Shown here: positions 18,035-25,900 of the stretch, in pieces
Numbering within the stretch: the stretch's first letter is position 1
Layout: every line of letters starts with the position of its first letter
Origin: Hyphomicrobiales bacterium
Lineage (GTDB): Bacteria > Pseudomonadota > Alphaproteobacteria > Rhizobiales > Beijerinckiaceae
Assembly (NCBI GenBank): GCA_900470775.1
Contig: UCBZ01000007.1
Span: 52,524-116,523, forward strand
DNA: 64,000 nt
Reading direction: 5' to 3'
Notes under the pieces: model-generated
Database searches by the model: none
Seen by the model: only the letters and a program-made list of their open reading frames with translations
What the model was told of the DNA's origin: nothing
Position numbers and translations under genes: made by a program

Positions 18035-18471
18035 GCGAAGGCCGGGTCGTAAAGGCAGATTTGGTCCTGAACGCCGAGATCCTGATCCCGGGGGCGCCAG
18101 CCTCCGGTCGCTGCCTCGCGCTGACGGCGCCGATCAGCTTCTGGGGCGGGGTCGATCCCCGCACCGGAACCATCATCGACGCCCGCCATCCGCAGCTTGG
18201 CGAGGATATCGCCGGCACCGTGCTGGCGCTGCCGGGCACCATCGGCTCGTCCTCGGCCTCGGCGGTGCTGCTCGAACTGGTCCATGCCGGCAAGGCACCG
18301 ACCGCGCTGCTGATGGACGCGCCGGACGCGATCCTGCTGCTCGGGCTGGTCGTGGCCCGCGAGATGGGCTGGCCGACGCCGCCTGCGTTGCGCCTGCCCG
18401 CCGCGAAACAGGCGGCGCTTGCCGGCCGCTGGCTTCTACTGTCGGCGGACGGCAAGATCACCGCGCAATAA
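18025..18471 (+). CDS. Aconitase X swivel (small) subunit, DUF126
   Basis: The 148-aa protein is the small swivelling domain of AcnX: LALTAPISFWGGVDPRTGTII, HPQLGEDIAGTVLALPGTIGS followed by SSASAVLLEL, which forms the hallmark loop with PGTIGSSS. The ATG at 18025 overlaps the end of the large-subunit gene by 10 nt, as expected for a heterodimer translated in equal amounts. A 14-bp direct repeat (AAGATCACCGCGCA at 18454 and 18470) straddles its stop codon. It sits 48 bp ahead of pcaD. Confidence 0.9.
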   Translation: MVVSEGRVVKADLVLNAEILIPGAPASGRCLALTAPISFWGGVDPRTGTIIDARHPQLGEDIAGTVLALPGTIGSSSASAVLLELVHAGKAPTALLMDAPDAILLLGLVVAREMGWPTPPALRLPAAKQAALAGRWLLLSADGKITAQ

Positions 18472-18519
18472 GATCACCGCGCAGCAAGCGCGACAGACAG
18501 GACGACGGAGACGACGCCG

Positions 18520-19299
18520 ATGCCGATCGAGACCATTGCGGGCGAGCCCTTCAACATCCGCTTCGACGGGCCGGCCGACGCGCCCGTGCTGATGCTGTCG
18601 AACTCGCTCGGCACCAATCTCGGCATGTGGGAGCCGCAGATCGCGGAATGGTCGAAGCACTTCCGCGTCCTGCGCTACGATTCGCGCGGACACGGGCTTT
18701 CCGTCGCGACCGACCGTGCGGTCTCGATCGCCACGCTCGGCCAGGACGCGCTCACGATCCTCGACCATTTCGGCATCGAGAAGGCGCATTGGTGCGGCGT
18801 CTCCAAAGGCGGCATGGTCGGGCAATGGCTCGCGACCCATGCCCGCCAGCGCATGGGCCGCCTCGTGCTCGCGAACACCGCCGCCCGCATGGGCCCGCCC
18901 GATCTCTGGAACGGCCGGATCAGGATGGTGCGCAGCAAGGGCATGGCCATCATCGTCCAGGCCACGCTGGAGCGCTGGTTCAGCCCCGCCTTCCGCCAGA
19001 GCGACCCTGCGACCGTGGCGACGGTCAGCGAGATGCTGACCACGACGCCAGCGGTCGGCTACGCCACCTGCTGCGCGGCGATCCGCGACATGGACCAGCG
19101 CGAGCCGATCCGCAGCATCGTCAATCCGGTGCTGGTGATCATCGGCAAGGTCGATCCGGCGACGCCTCCGGCGGCCGGACACCTGATCGCCGAGGCCATT
19201 CCGGGCTCGCGCACGGTCGAGCTCGACGCCGCCCATCTCTCCAATCTCGAGCAGCCGGAGGCCTTCACCAGGGCCGTGCTCGACTTCTTGACCGCCTGA
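18520..19299 (+). CDS. pcaD: 3-oxoadipate enol-lactonase
   Basis: The 259-aa alpha/beta hydrolase has the PcaD-like LSNSLGTNLGMWEPQ, YDSRGHGLS, the nucleophile elbow CGVSKGGMVG (Ser), an acidic residue in IIGKVDPATPP and the terminal histidine in DAAHLSNLEQPE. It hydrolyses beta-ketoadipate enol-lactone to beta-ketoadipate. A GGAGA ribosome site precedes the ATG. It follows the AcnX genes by 48 bp and precedes pcaC by 9 bp, so it is part of the same operon. Confidence 0.92.
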   Translation: MPIETIAGEPFNIRFDGPADAPVLMLSNSLGTNLGMWEPQIAEWSKHFRVLRYDSRGHGLSVATDRAVSIATLGQDALTILDHFGIEKAHWCGVSKGGMVGQWLATHARQRMGRLVLANTAARMGPPDLWNGRIRMVRSKGMAIIVQATLERWFSPAFRQSDPATVATVSEMLTTTPAVGYATCCAAIRDMDQREPIRSIVNPVLVIIGKVDPATPPAAGHLIAEAIPGSRTVELDAAHLSNLEQPEAFTRAVLDFLTA

Positions 19300-19308
19300 G
19301 GAGATCCC

Positions 19309-19704
19309 ATGGACGACAAGACCCGCTACGAGGAGGGCATGAAGACCCGCCGCGCCGTTCTTGGCCCGGCTTACGTCGACAAGGCCAGCGCCGGCATCAC
19401 CGAGTTCAACAGCGAGTGGCAGGAGTTCATTACCCGCACGGCCTGGAACGACATCTGGAACCGGCCGGGTCTGGTCCGCCGCGAGCGCTCGATCATCGTG
19501 CTGGCGATCGCGGCTTCGCTCGGCGCCTGGGGCGAGTTTCGCATCCATGTCCGCGGCGCCATCAACAATGGCCTCAGCCGCGACGACATCAAGGAGGTGC
19601 TGCTGCAGACGGCGATCTATGCCGGCGTCCCGGCCTCGAACCACGCCTTCAAAGAGGCAGCCAGCGTCTTCGCCGAGATGGAGGCGGAAGCCGCGCAGGG
19701 CTGA
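19309..19704 (+). CDS. pcaC: 4-carboxymuconolactone decarboxylase
   Basis: The 131-aa protein has the carboxymuconolactone decarboxylase pattern: RYEEGMKTRRAVLGPAYVD, WNRPGLVRRERSIIVLAIAA, EFRIHVRGAINNGLSRDDIK and EVLLQTAIYAGVPA. It converts gamma-carboxymuconolactone to enol-lactone, the step between PcaB and PcaD. The start follows GGAGATCCC immediately after the pcaD stop. It is the last gene of the pca set and converges with the flavin reductase gene 10 bp away. Confidence 0.93.
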   Translation: MDDKTRYEEGMKTRRAVLGPAYVDKASAGITEFNSEWQEFITRTAWNDIWNRPGLVRRERSIIVLAIAASLGAWGEFRIHVRGAINNGLSRDDIKEVLLQTAIYAGVPASNHAFKEAASVFAEMEAEAAQG

Positions 19705-19714
19705 GCCTCCCCCG

Positions 19715-20239
19715 CTACACCGACTCGAAGCGTCGCTTCCGATAGATCAGGCTGGTCGTCTCGGCCGGCTCCCGCCCTGCGCCACCAAGACCAACGACCT
19801 CGCCGATCAGGATACGATGGCTGGCGATGTCGTGGACCGCCGTCAGCCGGCAGTCGAAGGCGGCGACCGCCTCCCGCAGTGCGGGCGCGCCCGTCGTGAG
19901 CGTACCCCAATCGCCCTCCGTGAAGCGCGCCTCCCCGTCGATCCCGCGACGGCTGGCGAATATCTCGGCCAGGTCCGCGCCGTCGCCCGGCAACGTGTTG
20001 ATGCAGAAGACGCCGCTCGCCTCGATCACCGCCAGCGTGCGGCTGGGACGCGCGATGCAGACCAGGACCGTCGGCGGCGAATCCGAGACCGAGGCAACGG
20101 CCGTCGCAGTCAGCCCGACACGCCCCTCCGGGCCGATCGTGGTGACGACGTGCACGGCGCTCGCCACCCGCGCCATCGCGTCGCGAAACAGCGGTGCATC
20201 GGGCGCTGGCCCCCGCACGGGTCGAAGGGGTTTTGTCAT
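19715..20239 (-). CDS. Flavin reductase family protein (FMN-binding)
   Basis: The 174-aa protein has the flavin-reductase fold: DAMARVASAVHVVTTIGPEGR, LTATAVASVSDSPPTVLVC, VFCINTLPGDGADLAEIFA and a C-terminal HRILIGEVVGL. Members supply reduced FMN to two-component monooxygenases. No partner oxygenase is adjacent, so the partner is unknown. The ATG at 20239 gives the usual N-terminus. The gap upstream holds a half-copy of the GntR operator palindrome (20357-20368), suggesting control by the adjacent regulator. Confidence 0.85.
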   Translation of the reverse strand: MTKPLRPVRGPAPDAPLFRDAMARVASAVHVVTTIGPEGRVGLTATAVASVSDSPPTVLVCIARPSRTLAVIEASGVFCINTLPGDGADLAEIFASRRGIDGEARFTEGDWGTLTTGAPALREAVAAFDCRLTAVHDIASHRILIGEVVGLGGAGREPAETTSLIYRKRRFESV

Positions 20240-20356
20240 CGCAGTCCGGCTGGCCAGCAAGGGCGGGGTTGCCGGTCATGTAGAGGTTTCTGCCCCGAAA
20301 AGCCAGAATCGCCGGCAAGCCAGGCAGGGACGCGTTCTGTAACCGAAGGGCCGGTA

Positions 20357-20368
20357 AAATATATCAAT
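20357..20368. promoter_or_regulatory. Candidate GntR half-operator upstream of the flavin reductase gene
   Basis: AAATATATCAAT matches ten contiguous bases of the 14-bp palindrome at 21144-21157. It lies about 120 bp before the flavin reductase start, just beyond the GntR gene's end. I infer a weaker or half site for the same FCD-type regulator. Confidence 0.4.
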
Positions 20369-20393
20369 CGAGGCGACAATGCCGGCGCCTTTC

Positions 20394-21098
20394 TCACTCG
20401 CGATCCAGTGTCGCCAGCAGCCCGTTGCGCAGATGCAGCATCAGAGCGTCGCTCGCCACCATCGCAGCAGTCGGATCGGCCGTCGCCAGGGCCTGCGCGA
20501 AGGCAACATGGTGGCCCGCGGCGGGCAGCAGGTCGTCCTGCCGCTCGAAATGATACCAGGCGCGCCGGATCAGGGCCTGCAGCGGCTCGACGGCCCGGGT
20601 CGCATAAGGGCTGCGCGCCGCGGCCGCGACGGCCGCATCGAGCTCCTTGTCGAGCCGCATATAGGCGTTGGCGTCGCCGTCCACGGCGGCAGCGCGCATC
20701 GCCCGCGCCTTCTCGACAATGGCGATGCGCTCGCGCGGACTGGCTCTTTTGGCGGCATCCGAGGCGATCAGGCGCTCCAGAACCTCGCGCGCGTCGAGCG
20801 CAGCCATGATGTCGATGGCGTTGATACCGGCAACCACCACGCCCTTGCGCGGCAGGACCTCGACCAGCCCCTGCTGCGCCAGGCGGATCAGCGCCTCGCG
20901 CACCGGCGTCCGCCCGACGCCGACCATCTCGATCATCTGCGCTTCGGTCAGCACGGCTCCCGGCCGCAGCGACAGCGTCACGATCGCCTCCTCGAGCCTG
21001 CGATAGGCGATCTCGGTCAGGCTCGGAGCCCCCTGGGGCTGAGACGGCAGGGTGCTGTCGTCATAGGGACCGAGATCAGCGGCCGGCCGCAGGTTCAT
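20394..21098 (-). CDS. GntR family transcriptional regulator (FCD/FadR type)
   Basis: The 234-aa protein has an N-terminal winged helix (AYRRLEEAIVTLSLRPGAVL, VGRTPVREALIRLAQQGLVE) and a helical FCD ligand-binding domain with MRLDKELDAAVA. The FadR subfamily usually represses a neighbouring catabolic operon and responds to organic acids or amino-acid derivatives. A perfect ATTGATATATCAAT palindrome lies 46 bp before its start, between it and the divergent cupin-dehydrogenase-epimerase operon. I infer that it controls both itself and that operon; a hydroxyproline-related ligand is a reasonable guess. Confidence 0.9.
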   Translation of the reverse strand: MNLRPAADLGPYDDSTLPSQPQGAPSLTEIAYRRLEEAIVTLSLRPGAVLTEAQMIEMVGVGRTPVREALIRLAQQGLVEVLPRKGVVVAGINAIDIMAALDAREVLERLIASDAAKRASPRERIAIVEKARAMRAAAVDGDANAYMRLDKELDAAVAAAARSPYATRAVEPLQALIRRAWYHFERQDDLLPAAGHHVAFAQALATADPTAAMVASDALMLHLRNGLLATLDRE

Positions 21099-21143
21099 GC
21101 GCTCCCTCCCCGCCTGCGAACCTGGATTGACGCATCGAAAGGC

Positions 21144-21157
21144 ATTGATATATCAAT
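21144..21157. promoter_or_regulatory. Palindromic operator ATTGATATATCAAT
   Basis: This is a perfect 14-bp palindrome in an otherwise GC-rich divergent region, 46 bp from the GntR start codon. FadR-subfamily regulators typically bind short AT-centred palindromes of this kind. A partial copy is at 20357-20368. Confidence 0.7.
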
Positions 21158-21231
21158 CCTGCATATCGCGCTGGGACGCTACATCTGCAATCTGCAAGCG
21201 AAACGGGCTGATGCGCAAGGAGCATTCCGCC

Positions 21232-21348
21232 ATGACCGTGCCGGATGGCTCGACGGCTCGCGCAAGGCTCGACGCGCCGGTGACGCTGATGCAGAACTTG
21301 ATAACTGCGCAAGGCGCTGTCCGGCGCCCGGCATGCGCCCTCGTCTGA
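21232..21348 (+). CDS. Possible 38-aa leader or vestigial ORF
   Basis: A short frame starts at ATG 21232 with a good AAGGAG ribosome site (21217-21222) and ends 12 bp before the cupin gene. The product (starting MTVPDGSTARARLDAPV) matches nothing I recognise. It may be a translated leader of the cupin-dehydrogenase-epimerase operon, or chance. Composition alone does not decide. Confidence 0.25.
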   Translation: MTVPDGSTARARLDAPVTLMQNLITAQGAVRRPACALV

Positions 21349-21360
21349 CCGGAGACCGCG

Positions 21361-21699
21361 ATGGCCTTCACCTGTTCGGTTCCCGCCATTCCAACCGTCC
21401 AGCAGGACGATGACGCGATCCGCATCACCCGCTGGGATTTCGAACCCGGCGCCGTCACCGGCTGGCACAGCCATGGCTGGCCCTATTTCGTCGTGATGCT
21501 GGTCGAGGGCACGCTGCGCATCCATGACGGCACGAAGACGACCGACGTGCCGCTCGCGCAGGGCCAAGCCTATATGCGTCCCGCCGGCATCGAGCACGAC
21601 GTCATGAACGGCTCGGAGCACCCGATCGCCTTCGTCGAGATCGAGGTCAAGCAGCCGGGGGCGCTGAAAGAACTGGCCCTCAAGGAATTGTCATTATGA
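21361..21699 (+). CDS. Small single-domain cupin protein
   Basis: The 112-aa cupin has both motifs: WDFEPGAVTGWHSHGWPYFVV (motif 1, His ligands in WHSHG) and YMRPAGIEHDVMNGSEHPIAFVEIE (motif 2, EHDV). Such small cupins are metal-binding isomerases or sensors with unpredictable substrates. It overlaps the next gene by ATGA, showing translational coupling with the FAD-dependent dehydrogenase. I infer a helper role in the same amino-acid pathway, for example binding an unstable imino-acid intermediate. Confidence 0.82.
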   Translation: MAFTCSVPAIPTVQQDDDAIRITRWDFEPGAVTGWHSHGWPYFVVMLVEGTLRIHDGTKTTDVPLAQGQAYMRPAGIEHDVMNGSEHPIAFVEIEVKQPGALKELALKELSL

Positions 21700-22928
21700 A
21701 GGTCGCCGTGGTCGGAGCGGGCATCGTCGGCTCGGCCATCGCCCATGCGCTGCTCGACGATGGCCACGAGGTCCTGATCCTCGACAAGGAGGGTCCAGGC
21801 TTCGGCCCTTCGCGCGGCAATGCCGGCTGGATCGCCCATACCGACATCCTGCCGATCGCCAGCCCAAAAATCCTCCGGCAGGTCCCGAAGTTTCTGCTCG
21901 ATCCGCTCGGCCCGCTGGCGATCCGCCCGGCTTATTTCCCGAAGCTCCTGCCCTGGCTGCTGCGCTTCGTGCTCGCGGCGCGGCCCGAAGCCTATGAGCG
22001 CTCGATTCAGGGCATCGGCACGCTGCAGCAGCGCGCCCTGCCGGCATGGCTTGCAAGGGCGAAAAGCGCCGGGCTGGAGCACCATATCCACCGCAAGGGC
22101 GGGCTCTACGCCTTTACCGAGGCCGGCGCCTTCGAAGAAGCCCGCGAGATCGCCAAGCGGCAGGCGCAGTTTGGCATCAAGGTCGAGATGATCGGCCCGG
22201 CCGAACTGCGCCAGTTCGAGCCGGCGCTCAAGGACAAGTTCGTCGGCGCCGCCTTCCACCCGGACACCGCCCATATCAGCGACCCGCTCCAGCTCACGCT
22301 TGCCTTGTTCGAAGCGGCCCTGACCCGCGGCGCGACCTTCGAGAAGGCCGAGATCACCAACATCTCGACGGGCGAGCGCCCTGCCCTGATCGGTCGCGAC
22401 GGCTTCCAGCGTGTCGTCGATCGTGCGGTCATCGCAGCCGGCGCCTGGTCGAAGCCGCTGGCCGTGGCGCTCGGCGACAAGGTCCCGCTCGACACCGAGC
22501 GCGGCTACAATGTCAGCTTCCCCGGCGTGACCGGGCTGACGACGCGGCCGGTCGGCTTCGAGGGCCATGGCTTCGTCATGACGCCGCTGGAAAGCGGCCT
22601 GCGCCTTGGCGGCGCCGTCGAGTTCGGCGGGCTGGAGGCGCCCCCGAACCACGCCCGGACGAAGATCCTCTATGACAAGGCGAGCCAGTTCGTGGACGGC
22701 CTGCCGGCCTTCGACAGTGGCACGCTCTGGATGGGCTTCCGGCCCTCCCTCCCAGACTCGCTGCCGGTCATCGGCGGCGCCAGCCGCAACCCGCATGTCG
22801 TCTACGCCTTCGGCCACGGCCACTACGGCATGACGCAATCGACCGCGACGGCAGATCTCGTCGCCGCGCTCGTCGCCGGCCGCGCTCCAGCGATCGACCT
22901 GACGCCATTCAGCCCGCGCCGCTTTTGA
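21696..22928 (+). CDS. FAD-dependent D-amino acid dehydrogenase (candidate D-hydroxyproline dehydrogenase)
   Basis: The 410-aa DAO-family flavoprotein starts with the dinucleotide motif VVGAGIVGSAIAHALLDDGH and has the DadA-like GPSRGNAGWIAH, then GGAVEFGG and a C-terminal FGHGHYGMTQSTATADLVA. DadA relatives oxidise D-amino acids to imino acids. Adjacent to a Cys/Cys hydroxyproline epimerase, it could oxidise cis-4-hydroxy-D-proline, the second step of hydroxyproline breakdown. It overlaps the cupin gene by 4 nt and the epimerase follows after 30 bp. The expected deaminase and semialdehyde dehydrogenase genes are not in this window. Confidence 0.85.
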   Translation: MKVAVVGAGIVGSAIAHALLDDGHEVLILDKEGPGFGPSRGNAGWIAHTDILPIASPKILRQVPKFLLDPLGPLAIRPAYFPKLLPWLLRFVLAARPEAYERSIQGIGTLQQRALPAWLARAKSAGLEHHIHRKGGLYAFTEAGAFEEAREIAKRQAQFGIKVEMIGPAELRQFEPALKDKFVGAAFHPDTAHISDPLQLTLALFEAALTRGATFEKAEITNISTGERPALIGRDGFQRVVDRAVIAAGAWSKPLAVALGDKVPLDTERGYNVSFPGVTGLTTRPVGFEGHGFVMTPLESGLRLGGAVEFGGLEAPPNHARTKILYDKASQFVDGLPAFDSGTLWMGFRPSLPDSLPVIGGASRNPHVVYAFGHGHYGMTQSTATADLVAALVAGRAPAIDLTPFSPRRF

Positions 22929-22958
22929 TTCAATCAGAGAACCGACCGAGCCAAGCCC

Positions 22959-23969
22959 ATGAGCACACACACCTTCTTCTGCGTCGATGGCCACACCTGC
23001 GGCAATCCGGTGCGCATGATCGCGGGCGGCGCCCCGCCGCTCAAGGGCGCCAACATGGTCGAGAAGCGCGCGCATTTCCTGGCGGAGTACGACTGGATCC
23101 GCACCGGCCTGATGTTCGAGCCGCGCGGCCATGACGTCATGTCGGGCTCGATCCTCTACCCGCCGACGCGCGACGACGCCGACATCGCCTTCCTCTTCAT
23201 CGAGACCTCGGGCTGCCTGCCGATGTGCGGCCACGGCACCATCGGCACGGTGACGATGGCGCTGGAGCGCGGCCTCGTCACCCCGCGCGAGGAAGGCGTG
23301 CTCAGGATCGACACGCCGGCCGGCCTGGTCACCGCGCGCTACACCCGCAATGGCGATTATGTCGACAACGTCCGCATCACCAACATCGCCTCCTATCTCC
23401 ACGCAACCGGCCTGACCGCCGAGATCGAGGAACTGGGCGAGATCACGGTCGATGTCGCCTATGGCGGCAACTTCTATGCGATCGTCGATCCCCAGCAGAA
23501 TTTCACCGACATCGCCAATACCCAGCCCTCCGACATCCAGCGCTGGAGCCCGAAGCTGCGTGCCGCGCTGAACGCGAAATACGAGTTCATCCACCCCGAG
23601 AACCCGGCGATCAGCGGCTTGAGCCACATCCTCTGGACCGGCGCGCCGACCAAACCCGAAGCCCATGCCCGCAATGCCGTCTTCTATGGCGACAAGGCGA
23701 TCGACCGCTCGCCCTGCGGCACCGGCACCTCCTCGCGGATGGCGCAATGGGCCGCGCAAGGGAAGCTCAGCGTCGGCGACGACTTCGTCCATGAGAGCAT
23801 CATCGGCACGATGTTCCGCGGCCGGGTCGAGGCCGCCGCCCAGGTCGGCCCCTTCGAAGGCATCATCCCCTCGATCGAGGGCTGGGCCCGGATGACCGGC
23901 TACAACACGATCTTCATCGACGACCGCGATCCCCTCGCCCACGGCTTCCTGGTGACGGACAGGCTGTAG
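22959..23969 (+). CDS. Proline racemase family protein, likely 4-hydroxyproline 2-epimerase
   Basis: The 336-aa protein has both catalytic cysteine motifs of the proline racemase fold: CLPMCGHGTIGTVTMALERG around residue 90 and DRSPCGTGTSSRMA around residue 250. A Cys/Cys pair marks racemases and epimerases; dehydratases of the family have Thr at the second position. In context (D-amino acid dehydrogenase, cupin) the best reading is trans-4-hydroxy-L-proline to cis-4-hydroxy-D-proline epimerisation. True proline racemase is the alternative. It ends the operon; a 45-bp gap separates it from a convergent oxidoreductase. Confidence 0.88.
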   Translation: MSTHTFFCVDGHTCGNPVRMIAGGAPPLKGANMVEKRAHFLAEYDWIRTGLMFEPRGHDVMSGSILYPPTRDDADIAFLFIETSGCLPMCGHGTIGTVTMALERGLVTPREEGVLRIDTPAGLVTARYTRNGDYVDNVRITNIASYLHATGLTAEIEELGEITVDVAYGGNFYAIVDPQQNFTDIANTQPSDIQRWSPKLRAALNAKYEFIHPENPAISGLSHILWTGAPTKPEAHARNAVFYGDKAIDRSPCGTGTSSRMAQWAAQGKLSVGDDFVHESIIGTMFRGRVEAAAQVGPFEGIIPSIEGWARMTGYNTIFIDDRDPLAHGFLVTDRL

Positions 23970-24014
23970 CCACCGGGCGGCGGCGCAAGCGATGGCAGGA
24001 CCCGGCAGGTCCCG

Positions 24015-24827
24015 TCACCTCGTCTCGCGCGCCGCGCTCACTTCCGTTCCATCGAGATGCAGCATGAAACCAACTGCACCGGGATCATTAAGTCCCGGGC
24101 GTAGCTGCATGCTGGGGATCAGATAGTCGCCGCCATTCTGCTGCCGGTAGGGGATGGGCGGGGTGGTCGCGAGCGTCCGCATCCTCTCGCGCAAGCGCTC
24201 GGCCGTCGCCTCGAAACCGGCGTCGTCGAGGCGATCGACTCGATAGGCGACGAAGGACGGAAGCACCTCGTAGCCCGGATAATAGAGGATGCCGTGATTG
24301 ATCGGGAACAGCAGGTCGTCGATCGGCCCGTTGACCCCGCGGGCAGTGTAGTGCTCTTCCCAGCCGCCGGCGGTCACGATCAGCATCGCCCGCTTGCCGG
24401 CCAGGGTGCCTTCGCCATAGCGGTCGCCCCAGCGCTTGTCGCTGTGCTCGCCAACGCCATAAGCGAAGCCGTAGGCGAAGACGCGATCGACCCAGCCCTT
24501 GAGAATGGCCGGCATGGCGAACCACCAGAGCGGGAACTGGAGGATCAGGGCATCGGCCCACAGGAGTTTTTCGATCTCGGCTCTGACGTCTTCGGTCAGC
24601 GCATTGGCCTCGAACTCCTTCTTGGAGGCCGCGACGGGCACAAAGCGCGCGTCCGGCGCGAGCGAAGGAAAGTCGGCGCGGTCGACCTCGGATTTCCAGC
24701 GCTCGGCATAGAGATCCGACACCCGCACCTCATGGCCTTGGGCCTCAAGTTCCTGGATGGCGACATTGCGCAATGCGCCGTTGAGCGACCGGGGTTCGGG
24801 ATGAGCAAAGACGAGGAGGATTTTCAT
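24015..24827 (-). CDS. NAD(P)H-dependent flavodoxin-fold oxidoreductase (NQO1/KefF-like)
   Basis: The 270-aa protein begins MKILLVFAHPEPRSLNGALR, the flavodoxin-like FMN/FAD loop, and contains LQFPLWWFAMPAILKGWVDR and LIVTAGGWEEHYTARG, hallmarks of NQO1-type quinone reductases. These reduce quinones by two electrons. I chose ATG 24827 for the intact N-terminal strand. A LysR regulator is transcribed divergently 92 bp away, the usual arrangement for a regulator and its inducible target. Confidence 0.9.
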   Translation of the reverse strand: MKILLVFAHPEPRSLNGALRNVAIQELEAQGHEVRVSDLYAERWKSEVDRADFPSLAPDARFVPVAASKKEFEANALTEDVRAEIEKLLWADALILQFPLWWFAMPAILKGWVDRVFAYGFAYGVGEHSDKRWGDRYGEGTLAGKRAMLIVTAGGWEEHYTARGVNGPIDDLLFPINHGILYYPGYEVLPSFVAYRVDRLDDAGFEATAERLRERMRTLATTPPIPYRQQNGGDYLIPSMQLRPGLNDPGAVGFMLHLDGTEVSAARETR

Positions 24828-24919
24828 GGTGGGCGATCCCGTGTTGGACAATCGCCCCAAGCTAGGCAACGCGGCAGCCATCCGCTACACAGCGCCAATG
24901 CATATGATTTTGCCGAATA

Positions 24920-25846
24920 ATGGATAAATCTGACATCACGCTCGAGCGCATGCGCAGCTTTGTCCGCGTCGCCGAACGCGGCAACCTGTCAGCGGTGGCG
25001 CGTGAACTCGGCGTCGGGCAGTCGACCGTCACGCGGCAATTGCAGGAACTCGAAGAGGCGGTCGGCGTGCCGTTGCTCAGCAGGACCACGCGGCGCGTCA
25101 CGATGACGGACGAAGGCAGCCGCTACTATGCCAACTGCGTCCAGATTCTTCGCCTCGTCGAGCAGTCCGGCGCCGAGGCGCGGGGCACGCGCGACGCCCC
25201 TGCCGGCACGATCCGGATCTCCTGCACGGCCGCCTTCGGCGTGCTTCATGTCAGCCGTCTGATCTTCGGCTTCCAGGACCGCTACCCCGATATCGGGGTC
25301 GACCTCAGCCTCACCGACGAGCGCGTCGACCTTGTTCGCGAGGGCAGCGATGTCGCGCTGCGCCTGGGCCCGCTCGGTGACAGCTCGATGAAGCTGAGAG
25401 CGCTGGGATGGAGCCGGCGCCTGCTCGTCGCGGCGCCGGATTATCTTGACAAGCGGGGACGACCCGCTTCCCCCCAGGAACTCTCCGTCCATGAGGGCAT
25501 CCGGATGTCGAACGTGGCGGGGAGCGATACGCTCGTGCTGCACGGCCCCGGCGGCGAGCGCCACACGCTACCCTTCCAGGGCCGCCTTCGGATCGACCAT
25601 GGACTGGCCGCGCGCGAGGCTCTCATCGCCGGGCGCGGCATCGCACCGGCCCATCGCTGGCTCGTCGACGATCTCATCGCGGCCGGACAGCTCGAAGCGA
25701 TCCTGCCGGACTACTCCTTGCCGCCCGTCCCGCTGAGCATGCTGATCGTTCCGGAACGCGCCGGAATCGCCCGGGTCCGGCTGCTGGTAGACTTCCTGTC
25801 CGAACAGATCGCCCGCCTGCCCGGAATGGATCAATTGCGACCGTAG
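24920..25846 (+). CDS. LysR family transcriptional regulator
   Basis: The 308-aa regulator has an N-terminal winged helix (RMRSFVRVAERGNLSAVARE, STVTRQLQELEEAVGVPLL) and a LysR substrate-binding domain (TIRISCTAAFGVLHVSRLI, ALRLGPLGDSSMKLRAL). It is divergent from the NQO1-like gene and most likely controls it in response to an electrophile or quinone; the effector is unknown. It ends 54 bp before the convergent hydrolase gene. Confidence 0.92.
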   Translation: MDKSDITLERMRSFVRVAERGNLSAVARELGVGQSTVTRQLQELEEAVGVPLLSRTTRRVTMTDEGSRYYANCVQILRLVEQSGAEARGTRDAPAGTIRISCTAAFGVLHVSRLIFGFQDRYPDIGVDLSLTDERVDLVREGSDVALRLGPLGDSSMKLRALGWSRRLLVAAPDYLDKRGRPASPQELSVHEGIRMSNVAGSDTLVLHGPGGERHTLPFQGRLRIDHGLAAREALIAGRGIAPAHRWLVDDLIAAGQLEAILPDYSLPPVPLSMLIVPERAGIARVRLLVDFLSEQIARLPGMDQLRP

Positions 25847-25900
25847 CAGACCTGGTGGCCGACAAGGTCTGACGACAAGGGCGATCCGGCCTGCGCCGGC

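Noticed and set aside
21570..23942. A long minus-strand open frame (790 codons) opposite the cupin, dehydrogenase and epimerase genes
   Set aside because: It is a shadow of GC-rich plus-strand genes; its translation is Arg/Gly/Asp-rich with no recognisable domain, while all three plus-strand genes show clear catalytic motifs.
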